Shown: positions 1 to 9,096, counted from the first letter of the stretch. The stretch: 64,000 bases of DNA from Opitutales bacterium (GCA_020831585.1 JAFIGE010000001.1:108472-172471); one strand, 5' to 3'. Notes: generated by a model not told the origin, from the sequence alone. Program-made: numbers and translations.

Positions 1-1
1 T

Positions 2-379
2 GGCAAGGAGGAGCCGTGGTGGACCCGCAAGCTTAGCCTCTTGCGGGATGTTCGCTTTTCCATTGCCCTTGAAAACACCCTTTGGCCTCACTACGTCACC
101 GAGAAAATCTGGCATGCGATCGTAGCCGGAGCGTTGCCGGTTTACTGGGGGCGGGGAAGCTCGATTTATGAATCGTTCGACCGGGAGAGCTTCGTCGATG
201 CGGCGGACTACCCGACACCGGAAGCACTTTGGAACGGCCTGAGCACGATGGCGTGCGAAGAATGGTGTGCCCGGATGTCGCGCTGCGTCGAGGGGTTCAA
301 CCGCGCGGTTCGCCAGCGGGCCGCCGGACCGCATCCCCTGGAGGAGGTGGTCGGGCGTCTGGCTTCCTTGCTGAAGTGA
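2..379 (+). CDS. GT10 (fucosyltransferase-like) glycosyltransferase, 3' part
   Basis: The reading frame is open from base 2, so the gene begins outside the window and only the last 125 codons are seen. Near residues 17-40 it has the donor-binding signature of GT10 alpha-1,3/1,4-fucosyltransferases: ALENTLWPHYVTEKIWHA followed by GALPVYWG (family pattern FENS...DYVTEK...G.VPV..G). GT10 enzymes transfer fucose from GDP-fucose to a glycan. Here the role would be side-chain decoration of the polysaccharide made by the genes that follow. The stop overlaps the GTG start proposed for the next ORF. The family call is good; the sugar specificity is inferred. Confidence 0.8.
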   Translation, partial: GKEEPWWTRKLSLLRDVRFSIALENTLWPHYVTEKIWHAIVAGALPVYWGRGSSIYESFDRESFVDAADYPTPEALWNGLSTMACEEWCARMSRCVEGFNRAVRQRAAGPHPLEEVVGRLASLLK

Positions 380-765
380 TCCGGAGAGAATCCGTCCAAC
401 TCCAAACCGCCGGGTTCCCGAAAGCCCGGCTGGACCTTGAACTCATGGAAGACTATCTCGGTCGCGACGATCTGGTGGTGCAGCCCGGCATGGTCGAGCA
501 AACACTCTTTTGCCTGATGATGGGAAGTGGTCCGACCTGGCAAACGACGCCGGAGGATGTTCATTGCTCCTACCGCCAGACCACAGTGAGTCCGTCCGCG
601 CTCGCCGTGCATTTCATTTACTCGATGAAGCCCCATTGGCGCAAATATCTTTCCTTTCAACCCGCCAATCGTGTTGCGAAGATCAACCTGGTAAAAGCTA
701 AACCGCTGACCTACAGTGCAATAGCTGTGCGCAAAGCAAGGAGGCTTCTACGCAGGCGACCTTAA
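376..765 (+). CDS. Hypothetical protein, possible C-terminal remnant
   Basis: A 130-residue frame that can start at GTG 376, overlapping the previous stop by 4 bases. Residues LDLELMEDYLGRDDLVVQ and the later EQTLFCLMMG, HFIYSMKPHWRKYLSF resemble the C-terminal end of longer uncharacterised proteins found in polysaccharide loci, where a conserved Glu precedes TLF and a (K/R)..FY-like segment closes the domain. Those proteins are normally over twice as long, so this may be a truncated copy. Another start (TTG/GTG) inside the GT10 gene is possible but would read a shadow frame. No catalytic motif is recognised. Confidence 0.45.
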   Translation: MIRRESVQLQTAGFPKARLDLELMEDYLGRDDLVVQPGMVEQTLFCLMMGSGPTWQTTPEDVHCSYRQTTVSPSALAVHFIYSMKPHWRKYLSFQPANRVAKINLVKAKPLTYSAIAVRKARRLLRRRP

Positions 766-777
766 GAGTAAATCTAT

Positions 778-1782
778 TTGAAAATTTTAATATCCAGTCA
801 CGCCTTTGCCCCTTCGGTCGGTGGCATCGAGACGGTTTCTGCAATTCTCGCCCGCGAATGGAGCGCGGCTGGGCACGCGGTAACGATTACGACGGAGACG
901 CCTGGAGACGATACGTGGGAGAACCTCCGGGTCCTCCGCTCACCAGAGAGAGCCGTTCTGCGTCGTCATATTGCCAAAGCGGATTTGTATTTTCAGAACC
1001 ACATCAGCCTGCGTTCGCTGCTCCCGGCATTCGGGTTGAAGACACCCGTCGCCGTCCTTCACCAAACCTACCTGTGGCCCTGGAACAAGCGGGCCGGACT
1101 TGCCGGGATCGCGAAATGGCTGATGGCAAGACGGCTCCGCAACCTGGCGATCAGCCGGGCAGTCGCTACCGCGCTCCCGGCCAACACACCGATCGTCGGA
1201 AATCCCTATGATGCAGCGACCTTCCAACTCCTTCCCGAGGTCGAACGCGGGAAGGAATTTTTGTTTGTCGGCCGGTTTGTCAGTGACAAGGGCATCGGAC
1301 TTTTGCTGGAAGCCATGCGGTTCCTCCACGCACGCAAGCCGGAGCCTGGTCCGCTTCGCCTCACTCTCGTTGGCGGCGGACCCGATGAGGCGTCCCTCCG
1401 GGCGGAGGTTGCCGCGATGGGGTTGGGCCATGCCGTGACCTTTGCCGGTCCAAAAACGGGGCATGCGCTCGCCCGCGAATACAACGCCCATCGCGTCCTT
1501 GTTGTCCCCTCGCTCTGGCCGGAGCCCTTTGGAATCGTCGCTCTGGAGGGCGCGGGCTGTGGGTGCTATGTCATCGGGTCTTCGGCGGGCGGGCTGTCCG
1601 AAGCAATTGGACCCGCCGGGAGAACCTTTCCCAATGGCAATGCCGAAGCCCTCGCCGAATCAATGGCAACGGCGCTGGAGGATAATGACCTTCCCGCTGG
1701 AGAAATCCAGCGGCACCTCGAACCGTTTGCCCCGGCGACCTACGCCGCACAGATCCTCAAGCTGGCCTTGCTGAAACGATGA
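778..1782 (+). CDS. Glycosyltransferase family 4 (GT-B)
   Basis: A 334-residue GT-B enzyme starting at TTG 778; no in-frame ATG gives a full N-terminal Rossmann strand (KILISSHAFAPSVGGIET). The first half is the acceptor domain. The second begins at the typical FLFVGRFVSDKG strand. The E-x7-E motif that binds the nucleotide-sugar donor is seen as EPFGIVALE (about E249 and E257). GT4 enzymes are retaining transferases acting at the cytoplasmic face of the membrane on lipid-linked glycans. The stop overlaps the next start by 4 bases (ATGA), which indicates translational coupling. Donor and acceptor cannot be told. Confidence 0.88.
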   Translation: MKILISSHAFAPSVGGIETVSAILAREWSAAGHAVTITTETPGDDTWENLRVLRSPERAVLRRHIAKADLYFQNHISLRSLLPAFGLKTPVAVLHQTYLWPWNKRAGLAGIAKWLMARRLRNLAISRAVATALPANTPIVGNPYDAATFQLLPEVERGKEFLFVGRFVSDKGIGLLLEAMRFLHARKPEPGPLRLTLVGGGPDEASLRAEVAAMGLGHAVTFAGPKTGHALAREYNAHRVLVVPSLWPEPFGIVALEGAGCGCYVIGSSAGGLSEAIGPAGRTFPNGNAEALAESMATALEDNDLPAGEIQRHLEPFAPATYAAQILKLALLKR

Positions 1783-3038
1783 TCCGTCTTATCCATCCGA
1801 CCGGCAACGCCAACGTGCGCGCCGTGGCCGACGCTCTTGCACGGCATCAATTGCTGGAACAGTTCCACACCTGCCTCGCCGACGGAGTCGGTGTATCGGG
1901 AAAAGTATTACGCAAGCTCGCCCCCGATACCTCCGCCCGCCGCCGCTTCGATTTGCCGACGGAGTGCATCCGGACGCATCCACTGCGTGAACTCACGCGG
2001 CAACTGGCTCCCCGCCTGAAGCTCCCCGCGCTCACCCGCCATGAAACCGGTTGGGCAAGTGTCGATGCAATCTACCACGCGCTGGACCGCACGGCCGCGA
2101 AGGGCTTGGATGCTTCCGGCTTGCGCGGCGTTTATGCCTACGAGGATGGAGCGCTGGCCACCTTCACGGCGGCCCGCAAGCGCGGCTTGCTCTGCGCCTA
2201 CGACCTGCCCATCGCCTATTGGCGTCTCGGTCGCCAGATCCAATCCGAAGAAGCCGAACTCCAACCAGAGTGGGCCGGGACCCTGGATGCAATGCGCGAC
2301 TCCCCGGAAAAGCTGGAGCGGAAGGACCGCGAACTCGCCGCCGCCAACATCGTGTTTTGCGCCAGCACGTTCACCCAGCGCTCCCTTGAGTTGTATCCAG
2401 GCGGCCTCGACAAACCAGTCATCCAAATCACCTACGGTGCCCCCCCGCTGCCTCCAACTGAAAACCGAACACCGAACACCGAACACCGAACACCGCGAAG
2501 TCCTTTGCGCGTGCTCTTCGTCGGAGGCCTCTCCCAACGCAAGGGGCTTTCTTATCTCTTCGAGGCAGTCGGGCAAGCGCACAAGGCCATCGAACTGACG
2601 ATCATCGGGCGCCGCCCCGGCCGGACCTGCGCGGCTCTGGAAGCGGCCCTCGCACAGCACCGCCACATTGACACCCTCCCCCACAGCGGTGTTCTGGAGG
2701 AAATGGCGCGCGCGGATGTATTCGTTTTCCCCTCACTTTTCGAAGGCTTCGGCCTCGTTCTCCTCGAAGCGATGAGCCGGGGGCTTCCCTGCATCACCAC
2801 CCCCCACACGGCCGGACCGGATATCATCACTGATGGAAGGGATGGCTATATCGTGCCGATACGGGATGCCGCCGCCATTGCCTCCCGATTGGAGTATCTG
2901 CACGCTGACCGGGACGCCCTGGGCGCGCTAGGACTGGCTGCCCAGGCAACCGCCAACCGGCTCTCCTGGGAAGCCTATGGCGACGCGACAGCGGCTGCCC
3001 TCGTGGAGCACCTGGATGGGCAAAAAATGCACCAATGA
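1779..3038 (+). CDS. Glycosyltransferase family 4 with internal 7-base repeat
   Basis: A 419-residue GT-B enzyme. The N-terminal domain covers about residues 1-225 and the donor-binding domain starts at LRVLFVGGLSQRKGL. The E-x7-E motif is EGFGLVLLE (E322, E330). Between the two domains is a Pro/Thr/Asn-rich linker encoded by four tandem copies of a 7-base unit (2465-2492), so gain or loss of one copy would shift the frame before the donor domain. The start ATG overlaps the previous stop by 4 bases, and the stop overlaps the next start in the same way. It is probably one step of repeat-unit assembly; specificity is unknown. Confidence 0.88.
   Translation: MIRLIHPTGNANVRAVADALARHQLLEQFHTCLADGVGVSGKVLRKLAPDTSARRRFDLPTECIRTHPLRELTRQLAPRLKLPALTRHETGWASVDAIYHALDRTAAKGLDASGLRGVYAYEDGALATFTAARKRGLLCAYDLPIAYWRLGRQIQSEEAELQPEWAGTLDAMRDSPEKLERKDRELAAANIVFCASTFTQRSLELYPGGLDKPVIQITYGAPPLPPTENRTPNTEHRTPRSPLRVLFVGGLSQRKGLSYLFEAVGQAHKAIELTIIGRRPGRTCAALEAALAQHRHIDTLPHSGVLEEMARADVFVFPSLFEGFGLVLLEAMSRGLPCITTPHTAGPDIITDGRDGYIVPIRDAAAIASRLEYLHADRDALGALGLAAQATANRLSWEAYGDATAAALVEHLDGQKMHQ
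2465..2492 (+). repeat. Tandem heptanucleotide repeat (CCGAACA x4) in a coding sequence
   Basis: The unit CCGAACA occurs four times back to back and is followed by a partial copy. It lies in the interdomain linker of the GT4 gene. Seven is not a multiple of three, so slippage by one unit would change the frame. Confidence 0.9.
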
Positions 3039-4306
3039 TTCTCAAACGCCTCATTTTCCTCTACTTTATCCTCCTCATATTGGAGGGCGCGCTTCGGAAG
3101 TGGTTTTTGCCGGGCTTGGCGACGCCCTTGCTGCTGGTGCGGGACCCGGTGGTTCTGGCGATCTATTTCATTGCCTTCCAGCAGAGGCTCTTTCCGCTGA
3201 ACAATTGGGTCATGGCAGCGTTGGGCATGGCAGGCCTGGCTTCTTTGACGACTTTGGTCGTCGGGCACGGACACATCCCCACAATCGCCTTCGGGGTGCG
3301 TGCCAACTTTCTCCATGTGCCCCTGATTTTCGTGATGGCGCGCGCGCTGGATGTTTCCGATGTATGGCGTTACGCGACGTGGATGCTCTACATCGCGCTG
3401 CCAATGACGGTGCTCCTTGCCGTGCAGTTTCTTTCCCCGCCCACCGCCTGGGTAAATGTGGGCATCGGAGGAGAGGGCACGGCCAGTTTCGACGGCGTGG
3501 GTGACCGCATGCGCTCCTCGGGAACCTTCAGCTTCATCAACGGTCTCGTGGCCTTCTACACCCTCGCCTTTTCATGTTGGCTGGCGCACCTTCTTAATAG
3601 CGACCGGCGCACGGCCGTGCCCGGCTGGTTACTGGCCGCGTGCGGGGCGGCCCTGATTCTGAGCATCCCCCTTTCCATCAGTCGCCACCTGATGGTGGGC
3701 GCGGGCATCGTCGCAGCCGGAGCCGCTGCCGTCTTTCTCCGCTCCCCCGGGGGCGGGAAGCTCTTGGCGCGTGTGGTCCTGGTTGTCGGGATCGCTTTGG
3801 TCGTGGCCAGCCAACTGCCCATCTTCGATGAGGCCCTCGGGGTGATGGAGCAACGGGTGGAACAAGCCGCCGAAATCGAGGGAACCGCCGACGAAGTCTT
3901 TGTCCACCGCATCTGGAACGATCTGGCGGGACCGCTGCGGGCGATCGATTTTGGCGAACCCTTCGGCATCGGCTTGGGCGCGGGCACGCAAGCGGGGGCG
4001 CAGCTGTTTATGGGGCAACGCGGATTCCACGGGGGCGAGGGTGAGTGGTGGCGGCTCCTCTGGGAAATGGGCTTCCTCCTGGGCGGTTTCTTTATCCTAT
4101 ACCGCTTCTGGCTCACCGTGCGCATGGCGCTCTTCGGATGGTATTGGCTCAAGGGAGGCAATCCCCTCCCCTGGCTCATTTTCCTTGCGGCCGGTCCCCT
4201 TGTGCTCAATGGGCAATGGGGACAGTCCACCGCCCTTGGATTTGCCGTCTTCGGAGCCGGCTTATGCCTCGCCGCAGGAAGACTCGCCCCGACAGCGCAA
4301 GACTGA
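3035..4306 (+). CDS. Polysaccharide polymerase-like membrane protein (Wzy/O-antigen ligase type)
   Basis: A 423-residue, very hydrophobic protein with about ten membrane segments. It begins with MILKRLIFLYFILLILEGALRKW cut short by a polar loop; the EGALRKW segment recurs in Verrucomicrobia/Planctomycetes polymerase-like proteins. A larger periplasmic loop between about residues 255 and 335 precedes the last helices, as in Wzy polymerases and WaaL ligases, and holds HRIW and GGEGEWWRLLWEMG. The role would be polymerising lipid-linked repeat units at the periplasmic face of the inner membrane. It overlaps the preceding GT4 gene by 4 bases. A second protein of this class is encoded at 15352-16887. 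Confidence 0.7.
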   Translation: MILKRLIFLYFILLILEGALRKWFLPGLATPLLLVRDPVVLAIYFIAFQQRLFPLNNWVMAALGMAGLASLTTLVVGHGHIPTIAFGVRANFLHVPLIFVMARALDVSDVWRYATWMLYIALPMTVLLAVQFLSPPTAWVNVGIGGEGTASFDGVGDRMRSSGTFSFINGLVAFYTLAFSCWLAHLLNSDRRTAVPGWLLAACGAALILSIPLSISRHLMVGAGIVAAGAAAVFLRSPGGGKLLARVVLVVGIALVVASQLPIFDEALGVMEQRVEQAAEIEGTADEVFVHRIWNDLAGPLRAIDFGEPFGIGLGAGTQAGAQLFMGQRGFHGGEGEWWRLLWEMGFLLGGFFILYRFWLTVRMALFGWYWLKGGNPLPWLIFLAAGPLVLNGQWGQSTALGFAVFGAGLCLAAGRLAPTAQD

Positions 4307-4366
4307 TGCCCTGCTTCCGGTATTTTCCGGATTTCCCGAAAACCCTGCTTCCAGCCGCTGCCTTCC

Positions 4367-5566
4367 ATGCACATCGTCCTCTTCACCCATCCCTCCTTCC
4401 TGGGGTCGTTGAGCATGCCCCGGTTTGCTGAGATGATCCGGGCAGGGATGACCGAGAGGGCTCACTCGGTCGAAGTCTGGTCGCCGAGAGCCCGGTTTTT
4501 TCGTTCGGATGCCCCGCGTCCGCTTCGCAAATGGCTGGGCTACCTGGACCAGTTTCTCCTCTTCCCCCTGGAGGTCCGGAGACGTCTGCGGACGATTCCT
4601 CCGGATACGCTCTTCGTTTTCGCGGATCAAGCGCTGGGCCCATGGATCCCGATGGTTTCCGGGCGACCCCATGTGATTCATTGCCATGACTTTCTCGCCC
4701 AATGGTCCGCCTTGAACGAAATTCCGGAAAACCCGACACGGTGGTCCGGGCGCCAATACCAGAAATATATCCGCCGGGGGTTTCAGCGCGGGAAACATTT
4801 TGTTTCGATTTCCGAAGCCACCCGATCGGATTTACACAAGCTATTGGGTCGGGTTCCTCCGGTTTCCGAAGTCGTCTACAATGGCCTGAACGGAGACTTT
4901 CACCCGGTCGACCACGAAGCCGCTCTTGCCGAACAGCCCGCAGACTGGAGGGAGTTTTTGCGCGAGGGTTGCCTCCTTCACGTGGGCGGTGCGCAGTGGT
5001 ATAAAAATCGGGCCGGGCTGGTGGAAGCGTATGCGGCCTACATCGACGCCAGGCGATACCGCGCGGAAAGCGCGGGCGGGGTTTTGCCCCTCGTGCTTGT
5101 GGGCGATCCCGTGGAACCGACTTTGCAGCAAAGAATTCTGCGTCTCCCCAAGGAAGGCAAAGTCCTCGCGGCCAATGGCATTTCGTTCCCCCGGCTGAGG
5201 GCGCTTTATTCCCTCGGAGAGGTGTTTTTGTTCCCCTCGCTGGCAGAGGGGTTCGGCTGGCCCATCGCGGAAGCCATGGCCTGCGGCTGCCCCGTCCTGA
5301 CCACCGCCACCGCCCCCATGACAGAGGTCGCCGGAGGCGCGGCCGAGCTGGTCCCCGTTATGCCTGCCGAGTCCGCCAAGCGCGCCGGCTGGGCAAAATC
5401 CACCGGCGAAAAAATTGCCGAAATCCTTGCTTGGTCACCCGGCAAACGATCCGCGCAAATCGCTGCTGGACTGGAGAACGCGCGCCGGTTTGATCCCACC
5501 AGGGCGCTGGACGCCTACGCCCGCATCTATGAACGTGTCCAGCAGGATTCGACGGCCACACGATGA
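4367..5566 (+). CDS. Glycosyltransferase family 4 (GT-B)
   Basis: A 399-residue GT-B transferase. The N-terminal strand MHIVLFTHPSFLGSLSMPRF leads into the acceptor domain, with HVIHCHDFLAQ and VSISEATRSDL typical of GT4 N-domains. The C-domain has LLHVGGAQWYKNR and the donor motif EGFGWPIAE (E294, E302). It starts 60 bases after the polymerase-like gene and overlaps the next GT4 by 4 bases. It is expected to act in repeat-unit assembly on the cytoplasmic face of the membrane. The donor is probably a UDP- or GDP-sugar, not determinable from sequence. Confidence 0.88.
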   Translation: MHIVLFTHPSFLGSLSMPRFAEMIRAGMTERAHSVEVWSPRARFFRSDAPRPLRKWLGYLDQFLLFPLEVRRRLRTIPPDTLFVFADQALGPWIPMVSGRPHVIHCHDFLAQWSALNEIPENPTRWSGRQYQKYIRRGFQRGKHFVSISEATRSDLHKLLGRVPPVSEVVYNGLNGDFHPVDHEAALAEQPADWREFLREGCLLHVGGAQWYKNRAGLVEAYAAYIDARRYRAESAGGVLPLVLVGDPVEPTLQQRILRLPKEGKVLAANGISFPRLRALYSLGEVFLFPSLAEGFGWPIAEAMACGCPVLTTATAPMTEVAGGAAELVPVMPAESAKRAGWAKSTGEKIAEILAWSPGKRSAQIAAGLENARRFDPTRALDAYARIYERVQQDSTATR

Positions 5567-6771
5567 AGCGAATTCTCCACATTGTCGCCAGCATGGACCC
5601 GGCGGGCGGAGGGGTGGCACAAGCCATCCGAACCCTTGCCGATGCGCTGAAGGCGTATGGCTATGTGAGCGAAGCGGTCTCGGTGGATGCTCCCGATGCC
5701 CCCTTCCTTTCGACGGGGCGGCCACCGGATCTGCCCATTCACGCAGTCGGCCCCGGTCGCTTCGGCTGGGCTTACCACAGAAACCTGAAGATGTGGCTGG
5801 AGACAGACGGACGGGGATACGACATCTGGATCATCCACGGGCTTTGGCTCTACCCATCCGCAGCCGCCCTGCGAACAGCGGCGGCTCGGACCCGAAAGGT
5901 CTTTATCTTCCCGCACGGTATGCTCGATCCGTGGTTCCAAAGTTGGAAGAGACGGCCGACCAAAACCTTGCGCAACACCCTCTACTGGCACTTACTGGAA
6001 TCCGGCACGGTGCGTCGGGCCGACGGATTGCTCTTCACGTGTGCGGAAGAACGGCGTCTGGCGAGCACCACCTTTGCCCGATACCGCCCGCAACGTGCGG
6101 AAGTTGTGGGATTGGGAAACGCCGATGTGCCCGCCGCAGGAGAATCGCCCCTATCCGCCTTCCTGCGGCACTGTCCGGCAGTGGAGGGTCAACGCTACCT
6201 CCTTTTCCTCGGGCGGATTCATCCCAAGAAAGGGCTCCCGCTCCTGCTCGAAGGCTGGGCGCGGGCAATCAGGGAAGCCCCGGCCGGGGAACCCCTTCAC
6301 CTCGTCATTGCCGGGCCGGGTGCGGACTCCGCCCACGGTTTGGAGATGCAGGCCCTGGCCGGGCGAATCCTCCCGGAAGGCACGGTGCATTTCCCCGGGA
6401 TGCTCAGCGGTTCGGCCAAATGGGCTGCTCTGCGGGGGGCCGATGCCTTTGTCTTGTTTTCTCATCAGGAAAACTTCGGCATCGCTGTCGTCGAGGCGCT
6501 GGCCAGCGGAACGCCTGTTCTCCTATCCACGCAGGTGAATATCTGGCGCGAAGTTGTCGATGGCGGAGGCGGGCTGGCAGCGATGAACGATAGGGAAGGG
6601 GCGACCAAATGCCTCCAATCTTGGTTCAGTCTAAACGCCGCGCAGCGCGAAACCGCTCGGGCGCACGCGCGGGCCACTTACCTCGCTACCTTCTCGGCAG
6701 ATGCCGCAGCGAGACGCCTCGACCAAGTCTTTTCGAACGAAAGCACAAGAGATGCCAGCCGCTGCAATTAA
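5563..6771 (+). CDS. Glycosyltransferase family 4 (GT-B)
   Basis: A 402-residue GT-B enzyme. Near the N-terminus, MDPAGGGVAQAIRTLADAL is the usual glycine-rich acceptor-domain loop. IFPHGMLDPWFQSWKRRPTK is the conserved HG(M/L)..W segment seen in exopolysaccharide GT4 enzymes. The donor motif is ENFGIAVVE (E303, E311), preceded by YLLFLGRIHPKKG. The gene overlaps the upstream GT4 stop by 4 bases, and its own 3' end overlaps the downstream acetyltransferase start by 20 bases. Sugar specificity is unknown. Confidence 0.88.
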   Translation: MKRILHIVASMDPAGGGVAQAIRTLADALKAYGYVSEAVSVDAPDAPFLSTGRPPDLPIHAVGPGRFGWAYHRNLKMWLETDGRGYDIWIIHGLWLYPSAAALRTAAARTRKVFIFPHGMLDPWFQSWKRRPTKTLRNTLYWHLLESGTVRRADGLLFTCAEERRLASTTFARYRPQRAEVVGLGNADVPAAGESPLSAFLRHCPAVEGQRYLLFLGRIHPKKGLPLLLEGWARAIREAPAGEPLHLVIAGPGADSAHGLEMQALAGRILPEGTVHFPGMLSGSAKWAALRGADAFVLFSHQENFGIAVVEALASGTPVLLSTQVNIWREVVDGGGGLAAMNDREGATKCLQSWFSLNAAQRETARAHARATYLATFSADAAARRLDQVFSNESTRDASRCN

Positions 6772-7333
6772 CACCGACACCCGGACCGGCCCCTCGTTTG
6801 GGCTGGGGAATCGCCTGAAGCGAGTACTCTGGCTCGTCACCTGGACCGTCCTCTGCCGGTGGACACCGCCGCCCCTGCACCCGTGGCGGGCATTCGTTTT
6901 GCGCCTCTTTGGTGCTCGTCTGGGGCGAGGCGTGCATGTCTATAGCTCGGCGAAAATCTGGGCACCGTGGAACCTCGAACTGGCCGACGCCGCCGCCATT
7001 GGCCGGGGCGCGATCATCTATTCGCAAGGCCGCATCAGCATGGGGTGCCGCGCGGTGGTCTCACAAGGAGCCCACCTCTGCGCGGGCACTCACGACTTCG
7101 AAAAACCGGGCTTTCCCCTCCTCACGAAACCCATCCGCTTGGAAGACGACGTGTGGATCGCTGCGGAAGCCTTTGTCCACCCGGGCGTAACCGTGGGTGA
7201 GGGCACGGTCGTCGGGGCGCGGTCCGTTGTCGTGAGTGATTTGCCTCCATGGACGGTTTGCTCCGGCTTCCCCGCAAAACCCCTGCGCCCGCGAAACCGC
7301 GGAAAGCTATCCGCCGACGCCAGGGATAACTGA
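6752..7333 (+). CDS. WcaF-like sugar O-acetyltransferase (left-handed beta-helix)
   Basis: A 193-residue acyltransferase of the colanic-acid WcaF type. After a membrane-proximal N-terminus (VLWLVTWTVLCRWTPPPLHPW) come hexapeptide repeats from about residue 60: IGRGAIIYSQGRISMG, VSQGAHLCAGTHDF (likely catalytic His), then VWIAAEAFVHPGVTVGEGTV. The end has the family segment SDLPPWTVCSGFPAKPLRPR. It would acetylate a sugar of the polymer using acetyl-CoA in the cytoplasm. ATG 6752, preceded by a purine-rich stretch, is a better start than the upstream 6701 start, which would overlap the GT4 gene by 71 bases. Confidence 0.85.
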   Translation: MPAAAINTDTRTGPSFGLGNRLKRVLWLVTWTVLCRWTPPPLHPWRAFVLRLFGARLGRGVHVYSSAKIWAPWNLELADAAAIGRGAIIYSQGRISMGCRAVVSQGAHLCAGTHDFEKPGFPLLTKPIRLEDDVWIAAEAFVHPGVTVGEGTVVGARSVVVSDLPPWTVCSGFPAKPLRPRNRGKLSADARDN

Positions 7334-7497
7334 GCCATTCAAAGCAATGACCTGTTCAGCAGGCACAAATCTTGCTTAGCTCCCATAGGTATCATCCGAG
7401 TCCAGCATTGACAACTTCAGGAAGATTGCGATGCTCCAAATCCTCATATGACTGCCGTAAAACTACGCATAAAAATCCAGGTGAATTCCTTAAATAA

Positions 7498-8901
7498 ATG
7501 ATCACGAATCAACAGATTGGATTGCGTCATTTTACTTGGGGGTGCTTGGCTGTAATCAGTTTGGCCTCCATGAGCGCCCTGCAAGTCTTTGAAGCTTACA
7601 CGGGATTGTTTGGGCTCGGAGAGCGCTTCTATCTGCTCCCCTATCAAATCGGAGTTTTCGCTGCATTTCTGCACATGGGCAACATGATTGCCCGGCACGT
7701 CCAGCGGTTCGTGCCGGCCGGAATCGTCGAAGATACCTTTTTGGCGATTCGCATCACCGCCTACAAGGCTATGGGGATGGCCCTCATTTACGTTTTGCTG
7801 AAAGACATCGCCGCCAGCCGCGCGTTCCTCGCCTTCTATCTGTTTGCCAGCCTCCCCCTGACGGTGCTTCTCATTCGCCTGCTTCCACGCATCTACGAGC
7901 GGTTTTTCGTCGACCACAAGCGCTACCAACGGGCGGCGCTGGTGGGAATGGGGCCCATGCCCAAGCAACTCAGGGAGTATGTGACGACGTGCCGGAGTTT
8001 TGGTATCCGCTTTGTCGGGATCTATGGGGAACAACCCTGCCCCGAACTGGGGCTGCCGTTGCTGGGAAGCCTCCATGACGCACAAAACCTGCCCGATTCC
8101 AGTCCAAAGCATATCGATCACATCCTCATTTTTTCCAGTAACCTCATGGCACCCGGACTGAGTAGAGTGATTCGGCAAAGCCTGACCAAAGGCTTGCGCG
8201 TTCAGGCCTATTCCAACGTAGCCAATGCCTTCGACGAGCCGGTGAAGATCACCATGGACGGATCGGTGAACCTCATCAGCTTCGTCGATGAGCCCTTGCT
8301 GAATCCTTTCAACACGATCGCCAAACGGGCCATCGACATCGCCATATCGCTCCCTGTCGTCCTTTTCATTCTGCCGCCCCTTGCCCTTCTGGTGAAAGTC
8401 TTCCAATCGGCTCAGTCCCCCGGTCCCCTGCTCTTCCGTCAAAATCGATACGGGCACAACCGGCAGATCTTCCAAATTCTGAAGTTTCGGACGATGCAGG
8501 CCTTCAATCCCAACGAGTCCAAACAAGCCTCGGTCAACGACTCCCGTGTCTACCGCTTCGGCCGATTCCTGCGCCGGACGAGCTTGGACGAATTTCCCCA
8601 GTTCCTCAATGTCCTCCGGGGGGAGATGAGCTTGGTCGGCCCGCGTCCCCACCTGACCGTTCACGACGAGGAATTCGAAAAACACATTCACATTTACCGC
8701 TCCCGGCATTTCGTAAAGCCGGGCATCACCGGCTACGCGCAGATTCACGGGCTTCGCGGCGAGATCTCGGATCCCCGGCAAATCCAGGAGCGCGTGAGAA
8801 AAGATGTCTATTATGTGACCCACTGGTCTGTGCAACTCGAGATCACTATCGTCTTCCGGACAATCAGCCAAATATTCTTCCCTCCGAAGAGTGCTTACTG
8901 A
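7498..8901 (+). CDS. Polyprenyl-phosphate sugar-1-phosphate transferase (WbaP/WcaJ class)
   Basis: A 467-residue initiating phosphoglycosyl transferase. It has four N-terminal membrane helices, a CoA-binding-like Rossmann domain (about 135-265), a fifth hydrophobic segment (IDIAISLPVVLFILPPLALL) and the C-terminal bacterial sugar transferase domain with LKFRTM, RRTSLDEFPQFLNVL and SLVGPRPHL. It loads a hexose-1-phosphate onto undecaprenyl phosphate, the first membrane step of repeat-unit synthesis. A 164-base gap upstream and a strong terminator downstream (8921-8966) suggest its own transcript. The start is the ATG after a run of A/T. Which UDP-hexose is used is not visible. Confidence 0.92.
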   Translation: MITNQQIGLRHFTWGCLAVISLASMSALQVFEAYTGLFGLGERFYLLPYQIGVFAAFLHMGNMIARHVQRFVPAGIVEDTFLAIRITAYKAMGMALIYVLLKDIAASRAFLAFYLFASLPLTVLLIRLLPRIYERFFVDHKRYQRAALVGMGPMPKQLREYVTTCRSFGIRFVGIYGEQPCPELGLPLLGSLHDAQNLPDSSPKHIDHILIFSSNLMAPGLSRVIRQSLTKGLRVQAYSNVANAFDEPVKITMDGSVNLISFVDEPLLNPFNTIAKRAIDIAISLPVVLFILPPLALLVKVFQSAQSPGPLLFRQNRYGHNRQIFQILKFRTMQAFNPNESKQASVNDSRVYRFGRFLRRTSLDEFPQFLNVLRGEMSLVGPRPHLTVHDEEFEKHIHIYRSRHFVKPGITGYAQIHGLRGEISDPRQIQERVRKDVYYVTHWSVQLEITIVFRTISQIFFPPKSAY

Positions 8902-8920
8902 ACAGCTTCTGGATCATTTG

Positions 8921-8966
8921 TAAGGCGGGCGCAGACTTTAATCGGTCGGCCCGCCTTATTTTTTTG
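8921..8966 (+). terminator. Intrinsic terminator after the sugar-phosphate transferase gene
   Basis: A ten-base stem (TAAGGCGGGC / GCCCGCCTTA) with an 18-base loop is followed directly by a run of T. It lies 20 bases after the stop and separates this gene from the export genes downstream. Confidence 0.85.
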
Positions 8967-9096
8967 CTTCACCGGGTTCCCTGCCCCAGCCTACCCGCTT
9001 TGGTCAAAAATCAGGGCGGCAACGCAAACGCCCTAACCTGGACCGGACCCTCTCTGTCAACGGCCCTTCCACTTGCCCATAAAACCCTATATCAAG

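Noticed and set aside
7408..7440. Possible sigma-70 promoter (TTGACA at 7408) before the sugar transferase
   Set aside because: No convincing -10 box at 16-18 bases, so not listed as a feature.
7444..8871. 475-codon - strand open frame
   Set aside because: Antisense to the sugar-phosphate transferase gene.
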